DNA of 64,000 nucleotides from Corynebacterium capitovis DSM 44611. GTDB taxonomy: Bacteria; Actinomycetota; Actinomycetes; Mycobacteriales; Mycobacteriaceae. A program made the position numbers and the translations under genes. The notes beneath the pieces are model-generated. The model searched no databases, was not told the DNA's origin, and worked only from the letters and a program-made list of their open reading frames with translations. How positions within the stretch are numbered: the first letter of the stretch is position 1; the number at the start of each line of letters is the position of its first letter. Shown piece after piece: positions 44,705 to 53,735 of this stretch. Location of the stretch: positions 1,612,001-1,676,000 of the forward strand of contig NZ_CP047117.1 of assembly GCF_030440535.1 (NCBI RefSeq), in the 5' to 3' direction.

Positions 44705-46786
44705 TTACTTGGTCACGCCCAAAATGGGCTGCCCGGCGTGGACCTCACCCGGGGCGATATCCTCGACCGCCGAGAGGAGCTTGGAGTTGACCACCGTGGT
44801 GATGACCGTCGGGTCGTACCCGGCTGCGGTGACGGCCTCAAAGTTGACGTCGGCAAGCGGGGTGCCCGCCTCAACGACCTGCTTCTTCTCGACGCGAGGA
44901 GTGAAGCCCTCGCCCTTGAGCTGAACCGTGTCAACACCGATGTGCACGAGGATCTCCACCCCGTCCTGCGTCTTGATGCCGTAGGCGTGGCCGGTGCGCG
45001 CCACCGAGATGATGGTTCCCGAAACGGGGGCGACGATCGTCGACTCCACCGGGGTCACCCCGACCGCTTTACCCAGCGCCCCGGAAGCGAAGGCCGCGTC
45101 GTTGATCGCCTCCATCGCGATGACCTGGCCTGCGACGGGGGCGAGAACCTGGGTCGTCGTGGCAGTTGAGACGGGCTTGGTGGCAACGGCCGTCGTGCCG
45201 GTGGAGTGCGCCGGAGTGAGCACCGGGTCGTCGGTGTCGGTGACCGTGTCCTCCACGATCTCGGCTTCCACGTCCTCGCTGGCATCGCGGGCGGCCGCTG
45301 CGCGAGCACGTGCCTCGGCCTTTTCTTCCGGCGTGCGATAGTCCGTGAACAGGATGATGAAGAAGGCGGTGAAGAAGGCCACGGCGATGGCGATGATGTA
45401 GACCCACACCGGGCTGAAGACCGGGATGGTCAGCAGCGAGGTGAAGACGAACGCGCCCGTCTTCACGCCGTCAAACGGGTTGCCCAGGATGGCGATGGTC
45501 AGGCCACCGGCGAAGCAGCCCACGAGCATGCGCGGGTAGATCCTCTTAAAGCGCAGGTGAATACCGTAGAGCGAGGGCTCGGAAATACCACCGAAGAGGC
45601 CCGCGGCGAGCGCCGAACCGGACGTCTGGCGCATGATCGGGTCCCGGTCGCGCAGGGAGAGGGCAAACACGGCGGCGGTAGCGCCGAAGCACGCGAAGTT
45701 CCACGCACCCATCGGTCCCTGGATGAAGTCGTAGCCGAGCGTCTGGATGTTGACCAGCATCAGGGCGTTAAGCGGCCAGTGCAGGCCAAGCGGAACCAGG
45801 AACGGGTAGAGCATCGGGATCAGGATGGCGAAGACGAACGGGGCGTTGCTGTTCAGCCACGCCAGGCCGGCGCCGATCCACGCGCCGAGCGCGTACCCGA
45901 GCGGGCCAATGAGCATCGCGGTCAACGGAATCATCACAATGAGGGTGAGGAAGGGCACGAAGACCATGTGCACCGCAGGCGGGATGATCTTCTGGAACAG
46001 CTTGTACACCAGAGCTGCAACCGCCGTCATGATCAGCGGCACGAACACGTTTCCGCCATAATCCGGCAGGTAGAGCGGCAGCCCCATCACCGTGACGTGC
46101 GTGACCTCGGTGCCGAGCACCGCGTTTTGCGACGTCACCGCATCCGGGTGTTCGGCGAGTGAGGTGAAGTTCGGAGTGAACAGGGCCAGCATGATCGCCG
46201 CCGGCACCCACGGGTCGATGTTGAGTTTCTTGCCCGCGTTGTAGGCCACCATGATCGGCAGGAAGTAGAACACCGAGCGCCACATCGCGTCCACGAACTG
46301 CCAGCCCGGGGTCTTCACGTCGGCGTGGAAGTCGGTGACGCCGAAGGCCTCCATCACGGCCGCGAAGGCGATAACGAGCGATGCACCGAGCAGGACGCCG
46401 AGGATCGGGCGGAAGGAGTCCGAGAGGTACTCGAAGAAGGCGTCGACCCAGGGGACCCTGCCCTTCGCCTTCGCGCGCTGTTCCGCCTTGACGTCCTCGT
46501 TAGACCGCTCGTCGCGGTTTTTCATCTCAGGCAGGTTGTTCATCTCGTTGTACACGGTGGCGACGTCGCCGCCGATGATGACCTGGTAGTGGTTCCCGCC
46601 CTGCGGGACCGCCCCCATCACTTTGGGAACCGCCTCGATACGCTCCTTGTCGGCGCGGGAGGCGTCGTTTAGCTCGAAGCGAAGCCGTGTCGCGCAGTGC
46701 GTCATCGACGCGATATTGCCCGCGCCGCCGATGCCCGCGAGGATCTCCTCAGCCTGATCGCGCAGGCTGGGCTTGGTCGTGGCCAT
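44705..46786 (-). CDS. PTS glucose/beta-glucoside-type transporter, EIIBCA fusion
   Basis: A 693-residue fused permease. The EIIB domain has the phosphorylated Cys31 (MTHCATRLRFEL). EIIC (about 100-470) has roughly ten hydrophobic segments and GGISEPSLYGIHLR. After a linker rich in Glu/Asp/Ala/Thr comes EIIA with the active His in VHIGVDTVQLKGEGF. Domain order BCA and the antiterminator neighbour resemble beta-glucoside PTS such as BglF, but glucose or another sugar is possible. Start at 46784-46786, with AAGGAG five bases upstream. Confidence 0.94.
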   Translation of the reverse strand: MATTKPSLRDQAEEILAGIGGAGNIASMTHCATRLRFELNDASRADKERIEAVPKVMGAVPQGGNHYQVIIGGDVATVYNEMNNLPEMKNRDERSNEDVKAEQRAKAKGRVPWVDAFFEYLSDSFRPILGVLLGASLVIAFAAVMEAFGVTDFHADVKTPGWQFVDAMWRSVFYFLPIMVAYNAGKKLNIDPWVPAAIMLALFTPNFTSLAEHPDAVTSQNAVLGTEVTHVTVMGLPLYLPDYGGNVFVPLIMTAVAALVYKLFQKIIPPAVHMVFVPFLTLIVMIPLTAMLIGPLGYALGAWIGAGLAWLNSNAPFVFAILIPMLYPFLVPLGLHWPLNALMLVNIQTLGYDFIQGPMGAWNFACFGATAAVFALSLRDRDPIMRQTSGSALAAGLFGGISEPSLYGIHLRFKRIYPRMLVGCFAGGLTIAILGNPFDGVKTGAFVFTSLLTIPVFSPVWVYIIAIAVAFFTAFFIILFTDYRTPEEKAEARARAAAARDASEDVEAEIVEDTVTDTDDPVLTPAHSTGTTAVATKPVSTATTTQVLAPVAGQVIAMEAINDAAFASGALGKAVGVTPVESTIVAPVSGTIISVARTGHAYGIKTQDGVEILVHIGVDTVQLKGEGFTPRVEKKQVVEAGTPLADVNFEAVTAAGYDPTVITTVVNSKLLSAVEDIAPGEVHAGQPILGVTK

Positions 46787-46819
46787 TGTCACTCCTTCTT
46801 TCCTTGTGCGGGTTGCAAC

Positions 46820-46865
46820 AAAAAAGACCTGGGGCGACGGCGAACACGCGCCGGCCCCAGGTCTT
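46820..46865 (-). terminator. Leader terminator of the PTS operon
   Basis: Perfect 12-base stem on the minus strand: AAGACCTGGGGC pairs with GCCCCAGGTCTT around an 18-base loop, followed by six U. It lies in the leader 34 bases upstream of the EIIBCA start. Its 5' arm overlaps the 3' end of the RAT element, as required for antitermination control. Confidence 0.92.
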
Positions 46866-46895
46866 GCCCCGCCGCGTCACGGCGGGTAACAACCC
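46860..46895 (-). promoter_or_regulatory. RAT (ribonucleic antiterminator) element
   Basis: On the minus strand the leader reads GGGTTGTTACCCGCC, then GCGGCGGGGCAAGACC. This resembles the BglG/LicT RAT consensus (GGATTGTTACT...GGCAAAACC). The last bases overlap the terminator stem, so the two hairpins exclude each other. The cognate protein would be the antiterminator encoded in the same operon. Confidence 0.85.
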
Positions 46896-46915
46896 TGTGG
46901 TTGGTAACAAGCTCC

Positions 46916-46944
46916 ATGATAGAAACTGCTTAACTCGATGGCAA
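46916..46944 (-). promoter_or_regulatory. Sigma-A-type promoter of the PTS operon
   Basis: Minus-strand TTGCCA (46944-46939), exactly 17 bases, then TATCAT (46921-46916). The start of transcription would lie just before the RAT element. This is the clearest housekeeping promoter in the window. Confidence 0.75.
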
Positions 46945-47039
46945 TACTCTGAGTGGCATCTCCCGATACCGGGGGTGGCGGGTGTCCCGCGCCACCCGAG
47001 AACGCGGCATGAGCCGGGACCAGCCGGAGTTAACCGGAG

Positions 47040-47528
47040 CTAGTCAAGGGGAACACCACGACCGTCACGGTCGTAGCCGCCTGCCCCGACCAAGACGAGA
47101 ACGGTCTCCACTAGCGACCACACGCCCACGATGAAGAAGAACACGAACCCGATGAGAATCAACGAGGTCAACAGGCCAAGGCCGCTCAACACCAGCTTTG
47201 CCACGCCGCGGCCGTTCTGGTGCAGATAGAAATTCCCAAAACCGAGCCCTCCCAGGAAGAAGAACAACAGGGCTGCGACGATCTTGCTCTTCGGCGCAGA
47301 GGGGTAGGCGGGGTAGGCGGGGTAGGCGGGGTAGGCGGGCTGGACACCCGGGTGCGCGGCCGGAGCCCCGGCTTGACTGGGGTACTGGCCGGCGGGGTTC
47401 GCCGTGGGGTACGAGTACTGGCCGCCGGCGTAGGGGGACTCGGAGGGGTTCGCGTTGGGGAAACCCGAGATGGGAAGGCCGTCCTTGTCGTAGGCCTCGC
47501 CGTAGGGCCCGGTGAACTTCGTGCTCAC
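47040..47528 (-). CDS. TM2 domain-containing membrane protein
   Basis: A 162-residue protein with a Pro/Tyr/Ala-rich cytoplasmic or disordered N-terminal half (1-78) ending in four PAY repeats, and a C-terminal TM2 domain: SKIVAALLFFFLGGLGFGNFYLHQNGRG then a second helix and a short tail. TM2 proteins are widespread with unknown roles. Monocistronic; the GAGC of the CDS start region gives a weak ribosome site (AGGAGC before the GTG/ATG at 47526-47528). Confidence 0.85.
   Translation of the reverse strand: MSTKFTGPYGEAYDKDGLPISGFPNANPSESPYAGGQYSYPTANPAGQYPSQAGAPAAHPGVQPAYPAYPAYPAYPSAPKSKIVAALLFFFLGGLGFGNFYLHQNGRGVAKLVLSGLGLLTSLILIGFVFFFIVGVWSLVETVLVLVGAGGYDRDGRGVPLD
47304..47339. repeat. Four perfect 9-bp tandem repeats within the TM2 protein gene
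   Basis: GTAGGCGGG repeated four times, encoding (PAY)4 on the minus strand. The exactness of the copies suggests recent slippage; the number may vary between strains without shifting the frame. Confidence 0.9.
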
Positions 47529-47601
47529 AGAGCAGCTCCTTATATGTTGGTGGAAGTTATCTGTGAGTTAAGGTAACACGAAGGAGCCGAGCGCGCGGGG
47601 T

Positions 47602-49173
47602 TTACGTGGCCTCCGGCTTGACCAGCGGGAACAGCACCGTTTCGCGGATGCCCAGGCCGGTCAGGGCCATCAACAAGCGGTCAATGCCCATGCCGGTGCC
47701 GGCTGTCGGCGGCATACCCTGTTCCATCGCTTCGAGGAAGTCCTCGTCGAGCACCATCGCCTCGTCGTCACCGCTTGCGGCCAGGCGGGCCTGATCGGCG
47801 AAACGCTCCCGCTGGATCACTGGGTCAACGAGCTCCGAGTATCCCGTCGCCAGCTCGAACCCGCGCACGTAGAGGTCCCACTTCTCGGTCACACCGGGCT
47901 TCTCGCGGTGATCGCGGGTCAGCGGGGAGGTCTCGACGGGGAAGTTCGTCACAAACGTCGGCTCATAAAGCTGGTCAGAGCACAGGTGCTCCCAGATTTC
48001 TTCGACGAGCTTGCCATGGAGCCAGCCCTCCCCTTCGGGGACCTTCAGGTCGATCGTCTGGGCGATTGCCTTCAGCTCCTCGACGCTCGACTCAACCGTG
48101 ACCTCCGGGGAACCGGGGAACTTGCGGGCCAGCGCCTCGTTGAGTGAGGGGTACATCTCGAGGACCTTCCACTCGCCGCCGAGGTCGTACGAGGTGCCGT
48201 CGGAAAGCGTGACCTGCGTAGACCCGAAGACTTTGGTGGCGACGAACTGCACAAGCGCTTTGGTCGTCTCGGCGCAGTCCTTGTAGGTGCCCCACGCCTG
48301 GTAGGTCTCCAACATGGTGAACTCGGGCGAGTGCGAGGAATCGACGCCCTCGTTGCGGAAGTTGCGGTTGATTTCAAAGACGCGCTCGATGCCGCCAACA
48401 ACGCAGCGCTTGAGGTACAACTCGGGCGCGATGCGCAGGTAGAGGTCGATATCGAGGGCGTTGGAATGCGTCACGAAGGGGCGCGCCGCGGCGCCGCCGT
48501 GAAGCGTTTGCAACATCGGGGTCTCCACCTCGACGAAGTCCAGTCCGGTGAGGAACTCCCGCACGGCGGCCATGACCTTGATGCGCGTCATCGCGTTGTC
48601 TCGGGCGGCCTCGCGCATGATGAGGTCCGTGTAGCGGCGCCGCACCCGCTGCTCCTCGTTCATCTCCGCAAACGCGACCGGCAGCGGGCGCAGGGCCTTC
48701 GACGCCATCTGCCAGGACGCCGCCAGGACGGAGAGCTCACCGCGTTTCGACGCGATGACGCGCCCCGTCACCGACACGATGTCACCGAGGTCGACATCGT
48801 CTTTCCAGCTGGCAAGGGCGTCGGCGCCCACCTCAGCGAGCGAGAGCATGACCTGGAGCTGAGTACCGTCACCCTCCTGCAGCGTGGCGAAGCAGAGCTT
48901 GCCGGTGTCGCGTTTGAACATGATGCGCCCTGCGACGGTGACGGTGTCCTGGGTCTCCTCGCCAGCAGAAAGCGCAGTCACACCCGCGGCCGGCGCCGCC
49001 TCCTCCCCGTCGGCGACAACAACGTAGGAGGCGCGCAGGTCCTTCAGCGACGACGTGCGTTCGACGGACACTGGGTAGGCGCCGCGGCCGTCATCGATAA
49101 GCTTCTGGCGCTTCGCGCGGCGGAATTTCTGCTGCTCGCTGATGTCCTGGCTCTGGGTAGTCACGCCGCTCAA
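47602..49173 (-). CDS. lysS: Lysine--tRNA ligase
   Basis: Class II aminoacyl-tRNA synthetase of 523 residues. An OB-fold anticodon domain ([18 protein letters not shown]...) precedes the catalytic core with motif 2 ([18 protein letters not shown]) and motif 3 ([15 protein letters not shown]). The N-terminal 40 residues are a charged extension. It is 46 bases downstream of the PanC-like gene, as in mycobacteria, though that interval also holds panD and coaX there, which are missing here. Confidence 0.97.
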   Translation of the reverse strand: MSGVTTQSQDISEQQKFRRAKRQKLIDDGRGAYPVSVERTSSLKDLRASYVVVADGEEAAPAAGVTALSAGEETQDTVTVAGRIMFKRDTGKLCFATLQEGDGTQLQVMLSLAEVGADALASWKDDVDLGDIVSVTGRVIASKRGELSVLAASWQMASKALRPLPVAFAEMNEEQRVRRRYTDLIMREAARDNAMTRIKVMAAVREFLTGLDFVEVETPMLQTLHGGAAARPFVTHSNALDIDLYLRIAPELYLKRCVVGGIERVFEINRNFRNEGVDSSHSPEFTMLETYQAWGTYKDCAETTKALVQFVATKVFGSTQVTLSDGTSYDLGGEWKVLEMYPSLNEALARKFPGSPEVTVESSVEELKAIAQTIDLKVPEGEGWLHGKLVEEIWEHLCSDQLYEPTFVTNFPVETSPLTRDHREKPGVTEKWDLYVRGFELATGYSELVDPVIQRERFADQARLAASGDDEAMVLDEDFLEAMEQGMPPTAGTGMGIDRLLMALTGLGIRETVLFPLVKPEAT

Positions 49174-49219
49174 GGGTAGTCGGGCGGGGGTGGCGGGGCG
49201 AACTCGACCTCGGGCGCGG

Positions 49220-50017
49220 TCAGGCGGTGAGGTTCCGGAAGCCGACGCCGAGGGGAACTCCCACGTTGTCGGTCAGGCGCACCCCGCCGAGGTTGACTGC
49301 CCCGAGCAGGCGCGCGTCACCGGACTCGACGGCCTCGAAGGAGAGGGAGCGGAGGGCTACGTACTCGGGCTCGATGCCGGCCGCGCCCAGAACCCGGCGT
49401 GCTGCATCGAGGACCGCGTCAGCTCCTTGCTCGGCTGCGTGGGCCCCGGCCGTCAGTGCGGCGGGCAGGGCGATGGCCGTGTCGCGCAGCGCCACGGGAA
49501 CGGCGGAATTGCGCAGGGAAAGCGCGAGCCCGTCCGGGGTGCGTACCGTCGGCACGCTGTGCAGCTTGACCTCCATGCGCAGCGCACTGAGCGCGCGCTG
49601 CACCGCGACGAGGAGCTCGAAGTCCTTCTCACCGAGCACGAGGTCCGTGGCGTGGGTTGCGTTGGCGGCGGCGAGGATGGTGGCGACGTCGGTGGCGATT
49701 TCACCGGGGTCCTCCAGGTGCTCCAGGCCGGTGTGCACGTGGGCTCCGCGGAACGAGCCGTGGTAGACGACGTCGACCTTCTCGCGGGCGAACTCCTCGG
49801 GCACGTCCTCGCCTGAGTAGGTGACAAAGACGACAGCGCCGAGCATCGAGCGCGCCGCGCGGATGAGCTGGATGTGCCCGCCGTGCAACCCCGCTCCAAG
49901 CGGCACGACGACCACGGATTTGCCTATCTTGCGCAAAGCCCGCCCGTAGGTGGCCAGAAGCTCGGCGTCCGTCACCACGACCGCTTGACCTGGTTTAAAA
50001 GCCAGTTCACTAGCCAC
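49220..50017 (-). CDS. PanC (pantothenate synthetase)-family protein with altered active site
   Basis: A 265-residue member of the pantoate--beta-alanine ligase family in the usual place after the DUF2520 gene. It keeps the ATP-binding HxGH (His45, His48 in GLHGGHIQ), GEKDF (129-133) and a KMSKS-like loop region (GLALSLRN). But the first block reads VPLGAGLH rather than PTMGALH, the pantoate-binding VNPxQF segment is replaced by VTYSGEDV (65-72), the second pantoate Gln is replaced in KDFELL, and HFxGV is missing. Function may be changed or lost. GTG start, overlapping the stop of the upstream gene. Confidence 0.82.
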   Translation of the reverse strand: MASELAFKPGQAVVVTDAELLATYGRALRKIGKSVVVVPLGAGLHGGHIQLIRAARSMLGAVVFVTYSGEDVPEEFAREKVDVVYHGSFRGAHVHTGLEHLEDPGEIATDVATILAAANATHATDLVLGEKDFELLVAVQRALSALRMEVKLHSVPTVRTPDGLALSLRNSAVPVALRDTAIALPAALTAGAHAAEQGADAVLDAARRVLGAAGIEPEYVALRSLSFEAVESGDARLLGAVNLGGVRLTDNVGVPLGVGFRNLTA

Positions 50018-50690
50018 GCTGATTCTCCTTCGCTATCGCCCACAGTTCAATTTCGGCATCCCCGCGCAGCTCCGCCCCGCGCCTCTCGAGCTGGGCAAAC
50101 AACCGCGCCGCGCCTGGGTCGCCGATCGCGGCCCAGAGCCTTTCGAGGTCGGCGGGCGAGCGCCTGGCGGGAAGCACCGGCTCCCAGGATTGAACACCGG
50201 CCCGGGAGGCCAGCTCCGCAGCGTCGATGCTCGCCACGCTCGCTAGGGCCTCCAGGCGTTTGCCCGCGGCCGCCGCGAGTCGCTGTTCGCGATCCAGGCT
50301 CACGCTCGTCCCCCCGGCCTCGGCAACAAGCAGGTCTACCACGGCCTGCCCCACCTCGTCGGCGGCGTCGGTTGCCCACAACGCCCCGTCAAGCGAATGC
50401 GCTGCCATGACGATGGCGCCGGCGAGCTCGGCGTCGTCAAGCAGCTGCACCCCTTCCTCGAGGCAGGTGTGCACGAGCATCTGACGGGCCGCGAGATGCG
50501 GGACAAGCTTCTCGACGATCCCGCGCACCCACTCCGCCTCGTCCCCGTCGAGGACAACGACGTCGACCTCTCGGGCCTCCGCGGGGTCCCGCAGCTCCCG
50601 GGCGTGGTGGCCGGCGCGGGCGAGCGCGTCCGCGAAGTGGGAACAACCGATGAACCCGACGCGAAGGCGCGGGCCGGTACGCTGCGGCAT
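50010..50690 (-). CDS. Rossmann-like/DUF2520 protein
   Basis: A 226-residue protein beginning with a Rossmann start RLRVGFIGCSHFADALARAGHHA, then a C-terminal helical DUF2520 region. It is related to NADP-dependent 3-hydroxyisobutyrate/ketopantoate reductase-like proteins; the M. tuberculosis counterpart (Rv3603c) also precedes panC. Its ATG overlaps the stop of the upstream gene (TAATG), and its stop overlaps the panC-like GTG region, so the three are coupled. GxGxxG is degenerate (GFIGCSHF), so cofactor use is uncertain. Confidence 0.78.
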   Translation of the reverse strand: MPQRTGPRLRVGFIGCSHFADALARAGHHARELRDPAEAREVDVVVLDGDEAEWVRGIVEKLVPHLAARQMLVHTCLEEGVQLLDDAELAGAIVMAAHSLDGALWATDAADEVGQAVVDLLVAEAGGTSVSLDREQRLAAAAGKRLEALASVASIDAAELASRAGVQSWEPVLPARRSPADLERLWAAIGDPGAARLFAQLERRGAELRGDAEIELWAIAKENQRG

Positions 50691-51583
50691 TACTTTTCCT
50701 GCTTGCTGCGGGCGAGCAACTCGGCGACGGACAGCGAGGCGCGGCCGCGCTCGTCGCGGCGGCGGCGGCCCCCGCGCGGCTCTTCTGCCGGGGCGGGCTC
50801 GGGCTGAGGGGCGGACTCGGGTGTGCGGTGGGTGCCGCTTTGTTCCCCGGCTCGCCGCTCGCTGATGAGCTGCGACAACGGGTTGTTCTCCGGGGCGCGC
50901 GACGTGCGGGTGGACCCGACCCTGCCCGCGACTGCGTCGGACGACGGAGCGCCTGCCGGGCGGCGCGGTCCGGGCGCGGCTGGAGGCGCGTCCCGAGGGG
51001 TGTCGCGGACGCGCTGAATCCGGGTCGTCGGAGCGGACCCGGGCGAAGGTGCGGGGGACGGGGCCGGTGCCGGTGCAGCTTCGGGTGCCGGTTCGGGTTT
51101 CGGCGCGGGCTCCTGTGCACGTGTCGTTTCGGGCTCCCGTGCGGGCTCGGGCGCGGGGATCTCCGCAATCCGTCGAGCCTCCGCGCGCAGGGCGGCGGGC
51201 TCGTAAGCCAGGGGTCGCCCGGACATCTCCTCGAGCTGCGCGCGCAGGGCCGCGAGCTGGGATTGGATCTCCCGCAGCACCTCGACATCGACGCTCGACG
51301 CCGCGGCGCGGTCGGCCTCCTCCCGCGCCGCCGCCGCGTCGAGCTTCGCGCGGTGCAATTCGTCGCGGCTGGCCAGCTCGCGCTCCGCGGAGTCGCGGTC
51401 GCGGCGGAGGCGGGCTGTCATGATGATCCCCGCGGCAGCCGCCCACAGCGCGAGGACGAGGGAGACCTTCAGTACGTTTGCCGAGTTCGTAAACAACATG
51501 ACAACGGTGCCCGCGAGCGCCAGCACGAAGGGCACCACGATCCAGACGTTTGCGTTATCCCGCGACGGATTCTCGGCACTCAT
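50690..51583 (-). CDS. Membrane protein with Pro/Ala-rich tail (DUF6779-like)
   Basis: A 297-residue protein: two hydrophobic helices (about 13-32 and 39-57), a charged coiled-coil-like stretch (RDRDSAERELASRDELHR to LAALRAQLEEM), then about 150 residues rich in Pro, Ala, Glu and Arg ending SVAELLARSKQEK. It occupies the position of M. tuberculosis Rv3604c, another two-helix proline-rich protein between DUF3180 and DUF2520 genes. Function unknown. The upstream in-frame extension beyond 51583 is antisense shadow of the DUF3180 gene. Confidence 0.75.
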   Translation of the reverse strand: MSAENPSRDNANVWIVVPFVLALAGTVVMLFTNSANVLKVSLVLALWAAAAGIIMTARLRRDRDSAERELASRDELHRAKLDAAAAREEADRAAASSVDVEVLREIQSQLAALRAQLEEMSGRPLAYEPAALRAEARRIAEIPAPEPAREPETTRAQEPAPKPEPAPEAAPAPAPSPAPSPGSAPTTRIQRVRDTPRDAPPAAPGPRRPAGAPSSDAVAGRVGSTRTSRAPENNPLSQLISERRAGEQSGTHRTPESAPQPEPAPAEEPRGGRRRRDERGRASLSVAELLARSKQEK

Positions 51584-51593
51584 GCCCACTACC

Positions 51594-52061
51594 CTACTGA
51601 ACGGCCTCCCCCTCAGACGGTGGCGACACCTCGCAGGAACGCTCCAACACCACCCCCGCCACGGCCAACGCGAGACCCCCGAAGGTACCCGACACCGCCC
51701 CGGGCAGATCGGCCTCAGCCGCGAGCAGCGCTGAGACCCGCGGCGCGACGTACACGAGCACCCCGGCGAAGACACCGCCGCACACCGCCCCTGACCACGC
51801 GCTCGCCTTGCCCATGAGCATGAAGTTCGCCGCCATAAGCGGGTTGAGCTGGGATCGGTCGAGCCCGACCTTGCCCTCCTCGCGCCGCTTGCGCACCATG
51901 TACGCGCTAAAGAGGCACACGGCCGCAACGATCCACAGGGGCAGGGACAGCGTCACGTCGATACCGGCGATCGCCCCGTAGAACCTGCGGATGAGGATGA
52001 AGGCCGCCGCCGCGCAGAACCCGCCCAGCCCCGCCAGGCCCGCAAGTGGAGTGCGCGTCAT
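51594..52061 (-). CDS. DUF3180 membrane protein
   Basis: A 155-residue protein with four hydrophobic segments and the conserved middle LDRSQLNPLMAANFMLMGKASAWSG-type block (partly shown), diagnostic for DUF3180. Function unknown; always near folK in actinobacteria. Its ATG overlaps the folK stop by four bases, so it is part of the folate operon. Confidence 0.85.
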   Translation of the reverse strand: MTRTPLAGLAGLGGFCAAAAFILIRRFYGAIAGIDVTLSLPLWIVAAVCLFSAYMVRKRREEGKVGLDRSQLNPLMAANFMLMGKASAWSGAVCGGVFAGVLVYVAPRVSALLAAEADLPGAVSGTFGGLALAVAGVVLERSCEVSPPSEGEAVQ

Positions 52062-52516
52062 AGCCTCCTCACCCCTTGGGCACCAAGCTTCTCGACGATT
52101 CCAGCCACCGCTTCCCCCTCCAGCGCGGCGTCCGGCTCAACCTCCAGCCACGGGATCAGGACAAACGCGCGCTCCCGCGCCCGCGGGTGGGGCAGGGTCA
52201 GCTCGGGGTCGGCGGAGGTGACGCCGTCGATTGAGATGATGTCGACATCCAGGGTGCGCGGCCCCCACCGCACGTCTCGGACGCGCCGCGCTTCCCGCTC
52301 GAGGCGCTGGCACCTTGCGAGGAGCTCGTGGGGCGAGCAGGGGACGTCGATAAGAAGGACTTGGTTCAAAAAGTCCGGCTGCTCCACCCCTCCCCACGGG
52401 GCCGTGGCGTAGATCGAGCTGGCCGCCACCACGTGCCCGGCGAAAGCGTCGACGACGCTGCGCAGATGGGCGCGCGCGTCACCAATGTTCGAACCGGTAG
52501 ACAGCACGGCGCGCAT
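52058..52516 (-). CDS. folK: 6-hydroxymethyl-7,8-dihydropterin pyrophosphokinase
   Basis: Transfers pyrophosphate from ATP to hydroxymethyldihydropterin. The 152-residue protein has STGSNIGDARAHLR, the metal-binding RWGPRTLDVDI and PHPRARERAFVLIP, all family signatures. Follows folB by 3 bases in the folE-folP-folB-folK operon. Confidence 0.96.
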   Translation of the reverse strand: MRAVLSTGSNIGDARAHLRSVVDAFAGHVVAASSIYATAPWGGVEQPDFLNQVLLIDVPCSPHELLARCQRLEREARRVRDVRWGPRTLDVDIISIDGVTSADPELTLPHPRARERAFVLIPWLEVEPDAALEGEAVAGIVEKLGAQGVRRL

Positions 52517-52519
52517 GGT

Positions 52520-52894
52520 CTAGGCCCTCGTCGTGCGGGAGCGGCGGGCGACGACGGCGACGTCGTCAAACACCAGCGGGATCGGCGCGTGGGGCTTGTG
52601 CAGGGTGACCTCGACGGCGTGGAGGGCGGAATAGCGGGCGAGGGCGGCGTCGGCGATCTCGGTGGCCACGGTCTCGATGAGCTGGCGCGGGGTGCCCGCG
52701 GCGATGTCATAGGCAAGCTGGGCGAGCTCGGCGTAGTTCACCGTCAGGTTGAGGTCGTCCCCCGCGGCGGCGGGGGCGAAGTCCAGCCAGCACACGATGT
52801 CCAGCGTGAACGCCTGGCCGCGCTCCGTCTCGTGCGGCAGCACGCCGTGACGCGCGTAGACGCGCAGGCCGGTGAGCTCGATGCGGTCAGCCAC
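52520..52894 (-). CDS. folB: Dihydroneopterin aldolase
   Basis: Makes hydroxymethyldihydropterin from dihydroneopterin. The 124-residue product has RHGVLPHETERGQAF (catalytic region), VNYAELAQ and KPHAPI. The GTG start at 52892-52894 lies within the folP tail, overlapping by eight bases, which matches the length and N-terminus of the family. Cytoplasmic, octameric in known relatives. Confidence 0.94.
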   Translation of the reverse strand: MADRIELTGLRVYARHGVLPHETERGQAFTLDIVCWLDFAPAAAGDDLNLTVNYAELAQLAYDIAAGTPRQLIETVATEIADAALARYSALHAVEVTLHKPHAPIPLVFDDVAVVARRSRTTRA

Positions 52895-53729
52895 GGGAGT
52901 GCTTCTTCCACGCCGCGGCGACGTCGGCGGCGTCGCGGGAGGAGGCGACGTCGTGCACCCGCACGCACCAGGCACCGGCGCGCGCGGCGAGGGCGGTGAC
53001 GGCGGCGGTGGCCGCGTCGGCGTCGAGAGGCGAATGCTCCAGGCCGCGGGCGGCGCGCACCTCGGTGAGGAAGCGTTTGCGGGAGGCCCCCACGAGGACA
53101 GGGAACTCCCCGGCGCAGAGCTCATCCAGTGCTCCGAGCAGCGCCCAGTTGTCGGCGGCAGTTTTGGCGAAGCCCAAGCCGGGGTCGACGGTGATGAGCT
53201 CGCGCGCCACCCCGGCCTCTTCCGCGGCCCCGGCCAGCCGGAGAAGGGTCTCGCGCACGTCGCGCACGACGTCACCGCCGTGGTCGGCAGCGCCCGACGC
53301 GTTGACGAAGGCCTCGGTGCGCCAGTGCATGAGGCAGACCGGCAGGCCGGTCTCCGCCATCGCGTGGTACATCTGCGGGTCCGCCAGTCCCCCGGAGACG
53401 TCGTTGATGAGGCGGACGCCCTCCTCGGCGGCCGCGCGTGCGGTGGAGGCGCGCATCGTGTCCACGGACGTCGCGATCCCCTCCGCGCTCAGCGCACGGA
53501 TCACGGGGCGGATGCGCTGCTCCTCCACGTCTGCGGGAACGCGGGTCGCTCCCGGGCGGGTGGACTCGGCGCCGACGTCGATGATGTCCGCGCCGAGGCG
53601 GACGAGCTCGAGCGCGTGCGCGACGGCGGTGTCGGGGTCGAGCCAGCGTCCGCCGTCGGAAAACGAGTCCTCGGTGACGTTGACAATGCCCATCACCACT
53701 GTGCGGTCGGCGACGACGGGAAGGGTCAT
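52887..53729 (-). CDS. folP: Dihydropteroate synthase
   Basis: The sulfonamide target, joining p-aminobenzoate to the pterin. The 280-residue TIM barrel has VMGIVNVTEDSFSDGG, VGAESTRPGA (pterin/pABA loops), DVSGG and VGASRKRFL. Follows folE by 6 bases. Resistance-linked loops look ordinary. Confidence 0.96.
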   Translation of the reverse strand: MTLPVVADRTVVMGIVNVTEDSFSDGGRWLDPDTAVAHALELVRLGADIIDVGAESTRPGATRVPADVEEQRIRPVIRALSAEGIATSVDTMRASTARAAAEEGVRLINDVSGGLADPQMYHAMAETGLPVCLMHWRTEAFVNASGAADHGGDVVRDVRETLLRLAGAAEEAGVARELITVDPGLGFAKTAADNWALLGALDELCAGEFPVLVGASRKRFLTEVRAARGLEHSPLDADAATAAVTALAARAGAWCVRVHDVASSRDAADVAAAWKKHSRG

Positions 53730-53735
53730 GGCTTT

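Noticed and set aside
51584..51928. Upstream extension of the Pro/Ala-rich membrane protein gene
   Set aside because: It overlaps the DUF3180 gene in another frame; the ATG at 51583 directly precedes a normal membrane-protein start.
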